Shown here: one piece after another, positions 53,581-64,000 of the stretch | Position numbering within the stretch: position 1 is the stretch's first letter | How the letters are laid out: every line of letters starts with the position of its first letter | Assembly: GCA_002363865.1 (NCBI GenBank) | Contig: DEWY01000004.1 | Coordinates: 163,037 to 227,036 of the forward strand | Source of the DNA: Caulobacteraceae bacterium UBA3198 | GTDB lineage: Bacteria > Pseudomonadota > Alphaproteobacteria > Caulobacterales > Caulobacteraceae | Length of the DNA stretch: 64,000 bases | Reading direction: 5' to 3' | Made by a program: the position numbers and the translations under genes | The notes under the pieces: generated by a model | The model's database searches: none | Seen by the model: the letters and a program-made list of their open reading frames with translations, nothing else | What the model was told of the DNA's origin: nothing

Positions 53581-54117
53581 TCAGGCGGCGGGGGCGGCCG
53601 GCGGCTCGCTGTAGACGACCTTGGCGCCCTTGAAGGAGCGGATTTCCGGGGCCGGCAGGCCGTTGGCCTTGATCATGGCCATCAGTTCGTCCTTGCGAGC
53701 CTGCATCTTCTCGGCGAGCGCCACCAGATCCACATCGGTGCGGCGGCACTGGGCGAACATGCCCTCTGACGGACGCTCCTCCTCCTTGACGTGGTGCTCG
53801 ATCTCTTCGGACAGCACCGAGACCTTGGCGTCATAAAAGGGGTCGTCGGGGTCGCCGGCCATCAGCTCGGCGATCAGCATCTTGGCGCCGTCGTGCTCCA
53901 CATAGCCCTCGTCGAGCATGTCGTCTTCGATCTTGCCCCGGAAGGTGGGGTAGAAGATCTCTTCCTCGATCAGGGTGTGGACCGTCAGCTCGGTGCAGAT
54001 CTTCTCGACGATCTTGGCCTTGCGATCCTTGGCTGTGGCCTTTTCGAACTGCTCGAACAGGTCCTCCACCTCCCGGTGATCATCCTTCAGCAGCTTGATG
54101 GCGTCGATCTTGGCCAT
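53581..54117 (-). CDS. Hemerythrin-domain protein
   Basis: A 178-residue protein with an HHE/hemerythrin-like diiron fold: iron-ligand motifs in LKDDHREVEDLF, HTLIEEEIFYP, the HDGAKMLIAEL region and EEIEHHVKEEE. Family members sense or buffer oxygen or nitric oxide, or store iron. It has no partner domain; the C-terminus is Pro/Ala-rich. The ATG at 54117 starts MAKIDAIKLLKDDH; the longer frame is not homologous. Convergent with ribB. Confidence 0.92.
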   Translation of the reverse strand: MAKIDAIKLLKDDHREVEDLFEQFEKATAKDRKAKIVEKICTELTVHTLIEEEIFYPTFRGKIEDDMLDEGYVEHDGAKMLIAELMAGDPDDPFYDAKVSVLSEEIEHHVKEEERPSEGMFAQCRRTDVDLVALAEKMQARKDELMAMIKANGLPAPEIRSFKGAKVVYSEPPAAPAA

Positions 54118-54344
54118 GGGTGTCTCCCGTTGTCTGGCGTCTGCCCGCTGAACGCCGTCATCGGGCTTTTGGATGCGCCAAGAGGTCCCCGCGCGCAGAC
54201 GAATTGCCAAGCCCCCCTGTTTTCCGCCAATCTGCCCTGCGCCGGCGCGGAATTTCACGCCGGACCGATCCGACCGCTCACGCGATGGCCCCGCCGTCCG
54301 ACCTTTCATTTTCAAACCGCCTCATTTTTTCCGAGCTGCATCCC

Positions 54345-55106
54345 ATGACCCAGATCCTCGTGCCGCGGCAGTTCCGCGGGCCCCCCGTCACCGCCAATGG
54401 CGGCTATATCTGCGGCCTGCTGACCAAGGCGGTCGGCGGCAAGGGCAGCGCCATGCTGCGGGCCGGCGTGCCCCTGGACACCACCGTCGAGCTGGTGATC
54501 GGCGAGGACGGCGCGGTCTCGGCCGTGGGGGCCGAGGGTCAGGTGCTGGGCGTGGCGCGGCCGGGGGGCGATGACCAGATTCCCACCCCGCCGACCTCCC
54601 CCGGCATCGAGGCGGCCCGCGCCGCGTCGGCGGCCTCGCCCTTCGCCACACGCTCCCTCCACCGGGGCTGCTTCTCCTGCTGCATCGAGCGCGAGCAGGG
54701 CGAGGGCCTGGGGGTTCATGTGGGCCAGGTCCCCGGCGCCGAGCCTGGGGTCTGCGCGGGCCTGTGGATCCCGCACGCCAATTTCGCCGGCCCCGACGGG
54801 ACCATGCCTGACGAAATCACCTGGGGCGCCCTGGACTGCTCGGGCTCCATGGCCTGGTGGATCAAGATCGGGTCGCCGGTGGGCCTGCTGGGCACCATGG
54901 CCGGCGAGGTGCTGAAGGCGCCCAAGGCCGGCGAGACCTATGTGGTCGTCGCCTGGGCCCGGGAATCGGAGGGCCGCAAATTCTTCGCCGGCGTCGCCCT
55001 CTATGACGCGGCCGGCGAGGTGGTGGCCAGAAGCGGTCAGATCTGGATCGGCCGTCCGGCCGGCGCCCCAGCGCCGGCTCCCCTGGCGCCCGCCGCCAGC
55101 GCCTGA
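54345..55106 (+). CDS. Putative thioesterase-like (hotdog-type) protein
   Basis: A 253-residue protein whose N-terminus RQFRGPPVTANGGYICGLLTKAVG resembles the NGGY start of actinobacterial/proteobacterial thioesterase-superfamily proteins. A second half from VCAGLWIPHANF to YVVVAWARESEGRKFFAG could be the other hotdog. A central CFSCC cluster is unusual. Activity is not established. The ATG at 54345 is the first plausible start. Codon use fits the region. Confidence 0.65.
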   Translation: MTQILVPRQFRGPPVTANGGYICGLLTKAVGGKGSAMLRAGVPLDTTVELVIGEDGAVSAVGAEGQVLGVARPGGDDQIPTPPTSPGIEAARAASAASPFATRSLHRGCFSCCIEREQGEGLGVHVGQVPGAEPGVCAGLWIPHANFAGPDGTMPDEITWGALDCSGSMAWWIKIGSPVGLLGTMAGEVLKAPKAGETYVVVAWARESEGRKFFAGVALYDAAGEVVARSGQIWIGRPAGAPAPAPLAPAASA

Positions 55107-55260
55107 GGGCTCGGTCTTCCAGGTCGTTCCCGGTCGGCGGCCTTCACGCTGTCGGGAAAGGCTCAGGGCGGGCATTTCCTTTCCCGCGGAACGGGCCTAT
55201 ACGGAATATTGACAACCGCCCGGCCGAAAGGCCGGGCGCCGTCGTTTCTGGAGTACGGCC

Positions 55261-55896
55261 ATGACCGACATTCTGATGCCCAAGGCGACCGCCGTCTGGC
55301 TGGTCGACAACACCTCGCTGACCTTCGACCAGATCGCCGACTTCTGCGGCCTGCACCCTCTCGAGGTGCGCGGCATCGCCGACGGCGAAGTGGCGCGCGA
55401 CATCCGCGGCGCCGACCCGATCGGCAATGGCCAGCTGACCCGCGAAGAGCTGGACGCCGCCCAGGCCAATTCGGCCTATCGGATGAAGGCCCAGAAGAGC
55501 CGCCATGCCGAGCTGCTCAAGCCGACCAAGAAGGCGCCGCGCTATACCCCGGTGTCCCGCCGTCAGGATCGCCCCGACGCGATCGCCTGGTTCCTGCGCA
55601 ATCACCCCGAAGTGCCCGACGCGCAGATCTCCCGGCTCTTGGGCACCACCAAGGCGACCATCGACCAGATCCGCAACCGCACCCACTGGAACTCGGCCAA
55701 TATCAAGCCGGTGGACCCGGTGACGCTCGGCCTGTCGACCCAGATGGAGCTGGACGCCGTGGTGCGCAAAGCCGCCGACAAGAAGGCCAAGGACGACGCC
55801 AAGGCCGGAATCACCGATCCCGATGGCCCGTCCCTGCGCCCGGCCTCTGAGACCGGCGCGGTCGAGAACGCCCCGCTGGCGACCGAGGAAGACTGA
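55261..55896 (+). CDS. trcR: Cell-cycle transcriptional regulator TrcR (DUF1013)
   Basis: A 211-residue DUF1013 protein, conserved in alphaproteobacteria and annotated as the cell-cycle regulator TrcR. MPKATAVWLVDNTSLTFDQIADFCGLH forms an HTH-like N-terminus (here MPKATAVWLVDNTSL), and a second HTH-like unit is at about 105-140 (AQISRLLGTTKATIDQIRNR). The C-terminus is a charged, low-complexity tail. The TrcR role is from family knowledge. It is ended by a strong terminator. Confidence 0.88.
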   Translation: MTDILMPKATAVWLVDNTSLTFDQIADFCGLHPLEVRGIADGEVARDIRGADPIGNGQLTREELDAAQANSAYRMKAQKSRHAELLKPTKKAPRYTPVSRRQDRPDAIAWFLRNHPEVPDAQISRLLGTTKATIDQIRNRTHWNSANIKPVDPVTLGLSTQMELDAVVRKAADKKAKDDAKAGITDPDGPSLRPASETGAVENAPLATEED

Positions 55897-55925
55897 AGCC
55901 TGCCCTTGGCCGGATGCTGAAACGC

Positions 55926-55956
55926 AAGAGGCCCGCGCGATGCGCGGGCCTCTTTT
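55926..55956 (+). terminator. Terminator of trcR
   Basis: AAGAGGCCCGCGC-GAT-GCGCGGGCCTCTT forms a perfect 13-bp stem, with TTTT at its end. It is 29 bp after the trcR stop and may also serve the convergent DUF465 gene. Confidence 0.9.
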
Positions 55957-55968
55957 CGTTCTGAAAGA

Positions 55969-56142
55969 TCAGTGGGCTCTGCGCTGCAGGGTCTCCATTT
56001 CTTCCTTCAGCTTGAGCTTTCGTCGCTTGAGTTCCTGAAGGCGGAGGTCGTCTCCCGCGGGGCTTCGCACTTCGTCCTGGATCGCCTTGTCCAGGTTTTG
56101 ATGGCGAGATCCAAGCTCACGGATGCGGGCTTCAACGGCCAT
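55969..56142 (-). CDS. DUF465 (YdcH-like) small protein
   Basis: A 57-residue DUF465 protein, mostly one helical hairpin: MAVEARIRELGSRHQNLDKAI, then LRLQELKRRKLKLKEEMETL. The LKRRKLxLKxEI-type motif defines the family, of unknown function. The start at 56142 has AAGGAGG 9 nt upstream; the ATG at 56172 lies upstream of that SD and is rejected. A second, divergent paralogue is at 57407. Confidence 0.9.
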   Translation of the reverse strand: MAVEARIRELGSRHQNLDKAIQDEVRSPAGDDLRLQELKRRKLKLKEEMETLQRRAH

Positions 56143-56271
56143 AGGTACGCCTCCTTCAAGGTTTTTCGACACGACACCTGATCACCCCTTCGCCGGGGTG
56201 TCAGATCAAATATGATTGTGCAGGGTTGAGTTCGCATTAGGGCCGACTTTTTCGGCGTGGGGTGAGACGGA

Positions 56272-56895
56272 ATGTCGCGAGAAGGTCCAGCCGGCCCCGA
56301 TCGGGGGCGCCCGCGCCTGGTGGTGGGGATCGCCGGCGCCAGCGGCGTGGCCTACGGCCTGCGCGCCCTGGCCGCCTGCAAGGATCTCAGCGTCGAGAGC
56401 CACCTGGTGATGAGCCGGGCCGCGGCCCTGACCCTGGCCCAGGAGACGGAGCTGTCGCTGGCCGAGGTCCAGGCCATGGCCGATGTGGCCTATCGTCCTG
56501 GCGATGTGGGGGCGGCCATCGCCTCGGGCTCCTTCCCGACGCTCGGCATGCTGATCGCGCCCTGTTCGGTGCGGACCATGAGCGAGGTGGCCACTGGCGT
56601 GACCGCCTCCCTGATGACCCGGGCCGCCGACGTCACCCTGAAGGAGCGGCGTCCCCTGGTGCTGATGGTCCGCGAGACCCCGCTGCACCTGGGCCATCTG
56701 CGCACCATGGTGAAGCTGGCGGAGATGGGGGCTGTCATCGCCCCGCCCCTGCCGGCCTTCTACGCCAAGCCGCTGAGCCTGGAGGAAATGGTCGATCAGT
56801 CGGTGGGCCGGACGCTCGATCTGTTTGGCCTGTCCTGGTCGAAGGTGAAGCGCTGGGGTCAGGACATGGCCATGCCGCCCGTCGCGGACGACTGA
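56272..56895 (+). CDS. ubiX: Flavin prenyltransferase UbiX
   Basis: Makes prenylated FMN, the cofactor of UbiD-type decarboxylases, for ubiquinone synthesis or aromatic acid metabolism. The 207-residue flavoprotein has LVVGIAGASGVAYGLRAL (FMN phosphate), SGSFPTLGMLIAPCSVRTM, RRPLVLMVRETPLHLGHL and PPLPAFYAKPLSLEEMVD. A hairpin CACCCC/GGGGTG lies about 70 bp upstream. No ubiD is in the window. Confidence 0.94.
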   Translation: MSREGPAGPDRGRPRLVVGIAGASGVAYGLRALAACKDLSVESHLVMSRAAALTLAQETELSLAEVQAMADVAYRPGDVGAAIASGSFPTLGMLIAPCSVRTMSEVATGVTASLMTRAADVTLKERRPLVLMVRETPLHLGHLRTMVKLAEMGAVIAPPLPAFYAKPLSLEEMVDQSVGRTLDLFGLSWSKVKRWGQDMAMPPVADD

Positions 56896-56898
56896 GCC

Positions 56899-57369
56899 AT
56901 GGACCTGTGGTCCTGGGCCGTGTCCGTCTATGGGCGGCCGGGCGTCGCCGAGGCGGCCCTGGCCCTGCAGGACGATCATGGCCAGTGCGTGCCCCTGCTT
57001 CTGTGGGCGGTCTTCGCTCGCCCGACCCAGGCCGATCTCATCGGCCGCGCCGTCAGCCTGGCCCGCGCCTGGGAGGCCGCCGCCATCCTGCCCCTGCGCG
57101 TCGCCCGACGGGGCTTGAAGGCCGAGCTGGCCGGGGTCGAGGCCCCGGCTCGGGAGGCGCTGCGGGCCCGGGTCAAGGCCGCGGAGCTGGAGTCTGAGCG
57201 CCTGCTGCTCTCGGCCCTGGCGGACCTGGATGGCGGGGGCCAGGCGCCGCTGGAGGCCGCCCTGGCCGCCGTGGCCACCGCCTGGGGCGGGATCGCTGAC
57301 CCCGCGGCCCTGGATCAGTTGTCGCGCGCCCTAAGCGGGCCTTTACCCGATCCTGGCAAAACCGGATGA
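56899..57369 (+). CDS. TIGR02444 / DUF2390 family protein
   Basis: A 156-residue helical protein beginning MDLWSWAVSVYGRPGVAEA with PLLLWAVF soon after, the hallmarks of the TIGR02444 family. Function unknown. It starts 3 bp after ubiX and is followed 37 bp later by a DUF465 gene, so the three probably form one transcript. Confidence 0.85.
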   Translation: MDLWSWAVSVYGRPGVAEAALALQDDHGQCVPLLLWAVFARPTQADLIGRAVSLARAWEAAAILPLRVARRGLKAELAGVEAPAREALRARVKAAELESERLLLSALADLDGGGQAPLEAALAAVATAWGGIADPAALDQLSRALSGPLPDPGKTG

Positions 57370-57406
57370 TGCGGACGCGGGGAGACAAGGCCATGGCGGG
57401 GGCGGC

Positions 57407-57622
57407 ATGAACGATCTGGGGCCTGATCCCGAGGCGCAGCTGCGCGAGCGACTGGCCGCGGCCCGGCAGGAGCACGCCGATCTGGACGTCGCGGTCCAGG
57501 CGATCAGCGCCATGCCGACGCCGAGCCTGGGGGTGCTGGGCCGCTTCAAGCGCCGAAAGCTCGCCCTCAAGGACGAGATCGCCGCCCTGGAAGACCAGCT
57601 GACCCCCGACATCATCGCCTGA
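57407..57622 (+). CDS. DUF465-like small protein, second copy
   Basis: A 71-residue helical protein: EAQLRERLAAARQEHADLDVAVQ, here given as LRERLAAARQEHADLDVAV, then GRFKRRKLALKDEIAALED. The RFKRRKLxLKDEI segment identifies DUF465. It is a diverged relative of the gene at 55969-56142, on the opposite side of ubiX. Confidence 0.85.
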   Translation: MNDLGPDPEAQLRERLAAARQEHADLDVAVQAISAMPTPSLGVLGRFKRRKLALKDEIAALEDQLTPDIIA

Positions 57623-57650
57623 GGGGCATCCCAAAAGGCAGGGGCTGGCC

Positions 57651-58001
57651 TCAGTCGATGACCTTGAAGCGGCCCTTGTCGAAGAAGCGCAACACCTGCT
57701 CGAGCTCGTGACCGCGGCGCAGGATCATGCCGCCCTGGCCGATCACCGCCCAGGCGCCCTGTCGCCGCGCCAGGGCCGGGCGCTTCTCGATCCGGTAGAG
57801 CGGCGCCTCGGCCGCCCGGCGAAAGACCGAGAAGGCGCAGGCCTCAGGCCCTGGCTCGATGGAATAGTCCCGCCACTCGCCGGCCGCCACCATGCGCCCA
57901 TAGAGGTTCAGCAGGCGCTGGAATTCCTGTCGCTGAAAGAAGATCGGACCGGCCCTGCGGCCGCCGGGAGCGGAATCGTTGGCGGACGGATCAGTAGCCA
58001 T
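57651..58001 (-). CDS. DUF2794 domain-containing protein
   Basis: A 116-residue protein matching DUF2794, an alphaproteobacterial family of unknown function: PIFFQRQEFQRLLNLYGRMV, GEWRDYSIEPGPEACAFSVF and IEKRPALARRQGAWAVIGQ. The ATG at 58001 (MATDPSANDSA) is preferred; the frame stays open to 58148. Confidence 0.85.
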   Translation of the reverse strand: MATDPSANDSAPGGRRAGPIFFQRQEFQRLLNLYGRMVAAGEWRDYSIEPGPEACAFSVFRRAAEAPLYRIEKRPALARRQGAWAVIGQGGMILRRGHELEQVLRFFDKGRFKVID

Positions 58002-58104
58002 CGCCAGACAGCCTGACTCAATATCGCGCCGAAATCGAGCCGCCTTCTTGCGCACCGCCTGCGGGCCCACGCCGTGAAAAGACCTTATTTCGGTCCTGAG
58101 GCCG

Positions 58105-58282
58105 CCTGTTTGGGCGACGATAAGGGCATTGTCGGTTGATCGGGACACCTCGCGGTTCCGGACCCTGAACAGCCCCCCCAGCCCCCCTGGGACCCGGGAC
58201 CCTGGTCAGCCGGCGTCTATCCCCTTCTCTGAAGAAGGCCTGCGCGGAGTAGCCCCCCTCCCCCGCGCGGGCCTTTTTCTTT
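58105..58282 (+). ncRNA. Candidate small RNA ended by an orphan terminator
   Basis: A plus-strand transcript starting somewhere in about 58080-58130 and ending at the T-run near 58278 would be 150-190 nt. It would contain CCCAG/CTGGG pairing near 58171-58192, a CCTTCT-CTGA-AGAAGG hairpin and the terminator. The 5' end is a guess. No similarity to 6S, tmRNA or SRP RNA was recognised. Confidence 0.35.
58237..58282 (+). terminator. Orphan rho-independent terminator
   Basis: GGCCTGCGCGG (58237-58247) pairs with CCGCGCGGGCC (58263-58273) with one U-G wobble and is followed by TTTTTCTTT. The minus-strand side has no T-run of this quality, so it terminates plus-strand RNA. Confidence 0.75.
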
Positions 58283-58302
58283 GGCCGCAGCGGGCCGCCG
58301 CT

Positions 58303-59043
58303 TCAGCGGGCGGCCGTCTGCGCCATCACGGGGGGGCGGGGCGGCGGGGCGGTCTGGGATTTGGCCGCCAGGATGCGTCCGCCGGCCGGGGCCTGGACGA
58401 TCAACAGGGTCTCCAGACCGTCTTCCTTGGCTTCCGGCGCCGTATAGGCGGTGGGTCGGCCGCGCCAGCGGCCCAGGCGCACGATCTCGCGCACCACATT
58501 GCGCTGTTCCAGGGTCTGGCCGCGATTCTCGCCCTTGCGAACCACCACTTCCCGCGGCTTGGGGTCGTAGCGCACCAGCCAGACCTCGGCGCCGCCGCGG
58601 GGGGCGGGCCCTGAACCCACATCGACCCGACGGGGGCCGATGAACTGGATGTCGGGCGCTGGGCGCTGGGTGCGGGCGGCGGCCTCCAGCAGGGCCTCCA
58701 CCTTTTCAGGCTCCACGGCCGAGGCTTCGCTGGCCCCGTTGATCACCAGCTGCGGGGTGTAGGGTTCGCGCAGGGACATCGGCGTCAGATAGGCCTTCTG
58801 CCGCTCGGCGAACTCAGGCAGGGCGAAGGTGTCTTCCCAACCCAGATAGTCCCAGTAGTCCACGGCGAAGGTCAGCGCGACCACACCCGGCCGGTCGGCC
58901 AGCTCGTTGACGAAGGTGTTGGCCTCGGCGCAGGCCGCGCAGCCCTGGGCCGTATAGAACTCCACCACTACGGGCGGCTTGGCCGCGGCGGCGACGGCGG
59001 GAACCGTCAGGAGACAAAGGCTGGCGAGCAGGGCTCTGATCAT
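58303..59043 (-). CDS. DUF1223 domain-containing thioredoxin-like exported protein
   Basis: A 246-residue secreted DUF1223 protein. Signal peptide about 1-21 (LLASLCLLTVPAVAAAA). The thioredoxin-like region has VEFYTAQGCAACAEANTF with a CAAC pair near residue 36, then VDYWDYLGWEDTFALPEF and YTPQLVINGASEAS. Function unknown, possibly redox. The ATG at 59043 is chosen because the signal peptide starts there. Confidence 0.88.
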   Translation of the reverse strand: MIRALLASLCLLTVPAVAAAAKPPVVVEFYTAQGCAACAEANTFVNELADRPGVVALTFAVDYWDYLGWEDTFALPEFAERQKAYLTPMSLREPYTPQLVINGASEASAVEPEKVEALLEAAARTQRPAPDIQFIGPRRVDVGSGPAPRGGAEVWLVRYDPKPREVVVRKGENRGQTLEQRNVVREIVRLGRWRGRPTAYTAPEAKEDGLETLLIVQAPAGGRILAAKSQTAPPPRPPVMAQTAAR

Positions 59044-59149
59044 GGTCGCGCAATAAAGCCGAGTTGCTGCGCCAGCGCGTCTCAACAAGGTGTGAGCGGA
59101 GGTCGACATAGGGTTCGACGTCTCAAAAAAGCAGTCCCTCATAATACGG

Positions 59150-59180
59150 AAAAAGGGGGCCGCGGCGACCGCGACCCCCT
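59150..59180 (-). terminator. Terminator of acnA
   Basis: On the minus strand AGGGGGTCGCGG pairs with CCGCGGCCCCCT (one G-U wobble) and runs into TTTTTCC (T-run 59154-59150). It is 26 bp after the acnA stop. Confidence 0.88.
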
Positions 59181-59205
59181 CTCCAGATCAGCCGTGCGAC
59201 CGGTC

Positions 59206-61896
<2,691 letters not shown>

Positions 61897-62107
61897 CCTA
61901 AAGGATCCTCTCTCTGTTCACGGCCGTTCATCAACCGCCCCCGGGATCGCGCGCTCAAAGGGAAGGACACACAGCGTCCGACCCCGCGCCGCGTACGCCC
62001 CCTCGGGTGGCGACGGCCGCGGCTGTCATAGACCCGGCCGCGAGACTCGTCCATGCGAGGCGTGAGGACATTTTGGGTCCTGATCTCGTGTTTTTGACGG
62101 TCCGCCC

Positions 62108-62707
62108 GTGATCCCAGAGGTTTCAATCCAGTCCCTGGCCCTTTCCCGCGGGGGGCGTCAGTTGTTTTCGCGACTTATTCTCAAGTTGAGTCCGGGGGAG
62201 GCTGTGGCCCTCACCGGCCGCAACGGCGCGGGAAAGACCAGTCTTTTGCGGGCCATAGCCGGTCTGATCGCCCCAGATGAGGGGGAGATCGCCTTTGGCG
62301 GCGTCGAGCCCGCAGAGGCCCGGGAAGCCATGCATCTGCTCGGTCATCTGGACGGTCTGAAGTCTTCGCGCACCGCCCGCGACGAACTGTCCTTCTGGAC
62401 CGGCTTCGCCGGCGGCGGCGCTGATACGCCCGACGCCGCCGCCGCCCGCCTCGATCTTCTGCCCCTGCTCGACCTGGAGGTGCGCCGGCTTTCGGCCGGA
62501 CAGCGGCGGCGCCTGGCGCTGGCCCGCCTGCTCGCCGCGCCCCGGCCGCTCTGGCTGCTGGATGAGCCCCTGAGCCCGCTGGACGCCGAGTGGCGCGGCC
62601 GGTTTGGGGAGATCATGGGCGAGCATCTGGCCACAGGCGGCATGATCCTGGCCGCGGTTCATGATCCCCTGCCCCTGGCCGCCCGCACCGTGGAGATCGG
62701 CCGATGA
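62108..62707 (+). CDS. ccmA: Haem exporter ATP-binding protein CcmA
   Basis: A 199-residue ATPase of the CcmABCD complex, which releases holo-CcmE for cytochrome c maturation. Walker A TGRNGAGKTSLLRAIAG, signature LSAGQRRRLALARLL, Walker B LWLLDEPLSPLD and H-loop AVHDPL are intact. The start is GTG at 62108. It overlaps ccmB by 4 bp. Confidence 0.94.
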   Translation: MIPEVSIQSLALSRGGRQLFSRLILKLSPGEAVALTGRNGAGKTSLLRAIAGLIAPDEGEIAFGGVEPAEAREAMHLLGHLDGLKSSRTARDELSFWTGFAGGGADTPDAAAARLDLLPLLDLEVRRLSAGQRRRLALARLLAAPRPLWLLDEPLSPLDAEWRGRFGEIMGEHLATGGMILAAVHDPLPLAARTVEIGR

Positions 62708-63369
62708 GCCGGGTCTCGACCCTGCTGGCCCGGGAGACGGCGCTGGCCTGGGGCAAGGGCGGGGGGCCGATGGTGGCCGTGGGCTTCTATGCTGGGGTCG
62801 CCACCCTGCTGCCGCTGGCGGTGGGGTCGGAGCCCGAGCGGCTGGCGGCCATCGCGCCGGGCGCGGCCTGGGTGGCCCTGGCGCTGGCGGCCCTGCTCTC
62901 CCTCGATCGCCTGTTCGAGCGGGACTATGAGGACGGGTCCCTGGACCTTCTGACCCTCTCGCCCGTCCCGCTGGAAATCATATGCGCGGTCAAGTGCCTG
63001 GCCCAGTGGCTGGCCACGGGCCTGCCGCTGGCGCTGGCGGCGCCTGTGGCCGCCATCGCGCTGGGCGCCTCGCCCCAGCTCAGCGGCCTGGTGATCGCCT
63101 GCGCCCTGCTGGGCGGGCTGGCCTTTTCCTTCATGGGCGGGATCGGCGCGGCGCTCAGCCTGGGGGCCCGGCGGGGCGGCCTGCTGACCGCCGTGATCGT
63201 CCTGCCGCTGTTTGTGCCGCCGGTGATCTTCGGCGGCGGGGCCTTGGCGAGCCTGGACTCAGGCCTGCCCTGGAAGGCCGGGTTCGCCCTGCTGGGCGCC
63301 TATACGGCTGCGGCCGTGGCGCTGGGCCCCCTGGCCATGGCCGCGGCCTGCCGCAACGCCCTGTCCTGA
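62704..63369 (+). CDS. ccmB: Haem exporter membrane protein CcmB
   Basis: A 221-residue six-TM membrane partner of CcmA. Typical CcmB pattern: LLARETALAWGKGGGPMVAVGFY, LFERDYEDGSLDLL and LLTAVIVLPLFVPPVIFGGGA, here abbreviated as VIVLPLFVPPVIFGGGA. ccmC does not follow; the next gene is unrelated, so the cluster is broken here. Confidence 0.93.
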   Translation: MSRVSTLLARETALAWGKGGGPMVAVGFYAGVATLLPLAVGSEPERLAAIAPGAAWVALALAALLSLDRLFERDYEDGSLDLLTLSPVPLEIICAVKCLAQWLATGLPLALAAPVAAIALGASPQLSGLVIACALLGGLAFSFMGGIGAALSLGARRGGLLTAVIVLPLFVPPVIFGGGALASLDSGLPWKAGFALLGAYTAAAVALGPLAMAAACRNALS

Positions 63370-63458
63370 GGCGGGGGGCCTGAGGCGAAAGGAATTTGCG
63401 ACGGAACCGCGATCGTCCGGCGTGGAAGTCTCTAGAGGGGCGCAACCGGAGACTACAG

Positions 63459-63992
63459 ATGAAGACGATCAAGACCCTGGCTTTGACGGGCGCCCTGGCG
63501 AGCCTGACCTTCGCCACCGCCAGCTTCGCCCAGCAGCCGCAGGCCCCCGGCCAGGGGCCCCGGGCGGGCATGGAGGGCCGCGAGCGCCCGAGCCCCGAAC
63601 AGATGCGCAGCCATATGGCCGAGCGCCTGCGCGCCACCCTGCAGCTGACCCCCCAGCAGGAGGCCGCGCTCAATACCTATGTCGCCGCGATCGCCCCAAA
63701 GGCCGGGGAGCGTCCCGACCGCCGCGGCGCGCGGGAAGCCATGCGCGATATGACCACCCCCCAGCGCCTGGACGCCATGGCCGCCCATATGGCGCAGCGC
63801 CAGCAGGCCTTCGCCGCCCGCGCCGAGGCCACCAAGCGCTTCTACGCCCAGCTGACGCCCAGCCAACAGAAGGCCTTCGACGCCCTGCGTCCGGCCGGCC
63901 GCGGCATGGGCGGCAAGGGCAAGGGCAAGGGCGGCCCAGGCGGCCCAGGCGGTAATCGGGCGATGGGTCACGGGGGCCCCGGCGGCCGCTAG
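63459..63992 (+). CDS. Spy/CpxP (LTXXQ)-family periplasmic protein
   Basis: A 177-residue exported protein with a signal peptide about 1-24 (LALTGALASLTFATASFA-Q). It has two LTXXQ-type motifs, LQLTPQQEAAL near 66 and AQLTPSQQKAF near 141, in a helical core, then a Gly/Lys-rich tail (GKGKGKGGPGG) and HGGPGGR end. Spy/CpxP proteins are periplasmic chaperones or envelope-stress sensors. The start at 63459 follows CCGGAG; the longer frame has no signal peptide. Confidence 0.85.
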   Translation: MKTIKTLALTGALASLTFATASFAQQPQAPGQGPRAGMEGRERPSPEQMRSHMAERLRATLQLTPQQEAALNTYVAAIAPKAGERPDRRGAREAMRDMTTPQRLDAMAAHMAQRQQAFAARAEATKRFYAQLTPSQQKAFDALRPAGRGMGGKGKGKGGPGGPGGNRAMGHGGPGGR

Positions 63993-64000
63993 GCTCTTCC

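Larger units (their letters stand above)
58002..58302. other. Intergenic region with an orphan plus-strand terminator
   Basis: 301 bp between two minus-strand genes. The left part contains the DUF2794 promoter region. The right part holds a CCTTCT-CTGA-AGAAGG hairpin (58221-58236) and then a plus-strand terminator (58237-58282) with no plus-strand gene before it. The 486-base plus frame crossing it lacks homology and SD and is not called. Confidence 0.6.

Noticed and set aside
58129..58614. 161-codon plus-strand frame over the orphan terminator
   Set aside because: It runs antisense to DUF1223, passes through the terminator hairpin and shows no motif.

Overview
The window is GC-rich (roughly 70 % by eye), densely coded chromosomal DNA. 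It most resembles Caulobacteraceae (Caulobacter/Phenylobacterium-like): it carries trcR (DUF1013), DUF2794, DUF1223, DUF2244, a long-tailed ribosomal protein S16, a CtrA-like TTAACCAT site and alphaproteobacterial gene neighbourhoods. There is no rRNA, complete tRNA, CRISPR array, transposase or prophage. About 55 protein genes are supported. The genus call is inference.

Layout. 1-4.9 kb: a VOC-fold protein coupled to leuC, an MFS transporter and a LysR regulator. 4.9-10 kb: the translation/SRP block ffh-rpsP-rimM-trmD-rplS (minus strand), interrupted by a plus-strand tesB thioesterase. 10.2-17.7 kb: a sugar block, pyk-pgl-edd-glk-eda (minus) divergent from a GH15 glucoamylase. This is the Entner-Doudoroff route from glucose to pyruvate, without zwf. 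17.7-20 kb: amidase and dapB. 20-23 kb: a small accessory island with VapBC, YefM-YoeB and a plus-strand abortive-infection protein (AbiJ-type middle domain plus Abi_C/HEPN-like domain), less GC-rich than its surroundings. 23-36.5 kb: maeB, an Hsp70/YegD-like protein, a phoD remnant, an amine oxidase, an M16 double-domain protease, an MDR reductase, an APH-type kinase, rsm22 and acs. 36.7-42.2 kb: a deoxyhypusine-synthase-like gene, an ornithine/lysine decarboxylase with a possible attenuator in its leader, and a divergent phnCDE importer with a candidate PHO box. 42.2-48.6 kb: small membrane protein, DUF885 hydrolase, nth, DUF2244, an XRE/membrane-protein pair with two operators, and ccmCDG. 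49-64 kb: acyl-CoA dehydrogenase, AMP-ligase, ribB, hemerythrin, thioesterase-like protein, trcR, ubiX, two DUF465 genes, DUF2794, DUF1223, acnA, ccmAB and a Spy/LTXXQ protein.

How it works together. The glucoamylase could feed glucose to Glk, then Pgl, Edd, Eda and Pyk; glucose-6-phosphate dehydrogenase must be encoded elsewhere. MaeB, Acs and AcnA are central carbon enzymes around acetyl-CoA and the TCA cycle. The cytochrome c maturation genes are split into ccmCDG (47-48.6 kb, minus) and ccmAB (62-63.4 kb, plus). Inverting the DNA between them would restore one contiguous ccmABCDG cluster.

Non-coding structure is the most distinctive part. An ~88-bp two-hairpin repeat occurs at least six times, each time just after a stop codon. 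A 35-bp tandem duplication spans the convergent stops of the LysR gene and rplS. A terminator with no gene in front of it at 58.24 kb suggests a small RNA. A short leader ORF overlaps the glucoamylase start, and dapB appears to need a CTG start codon.
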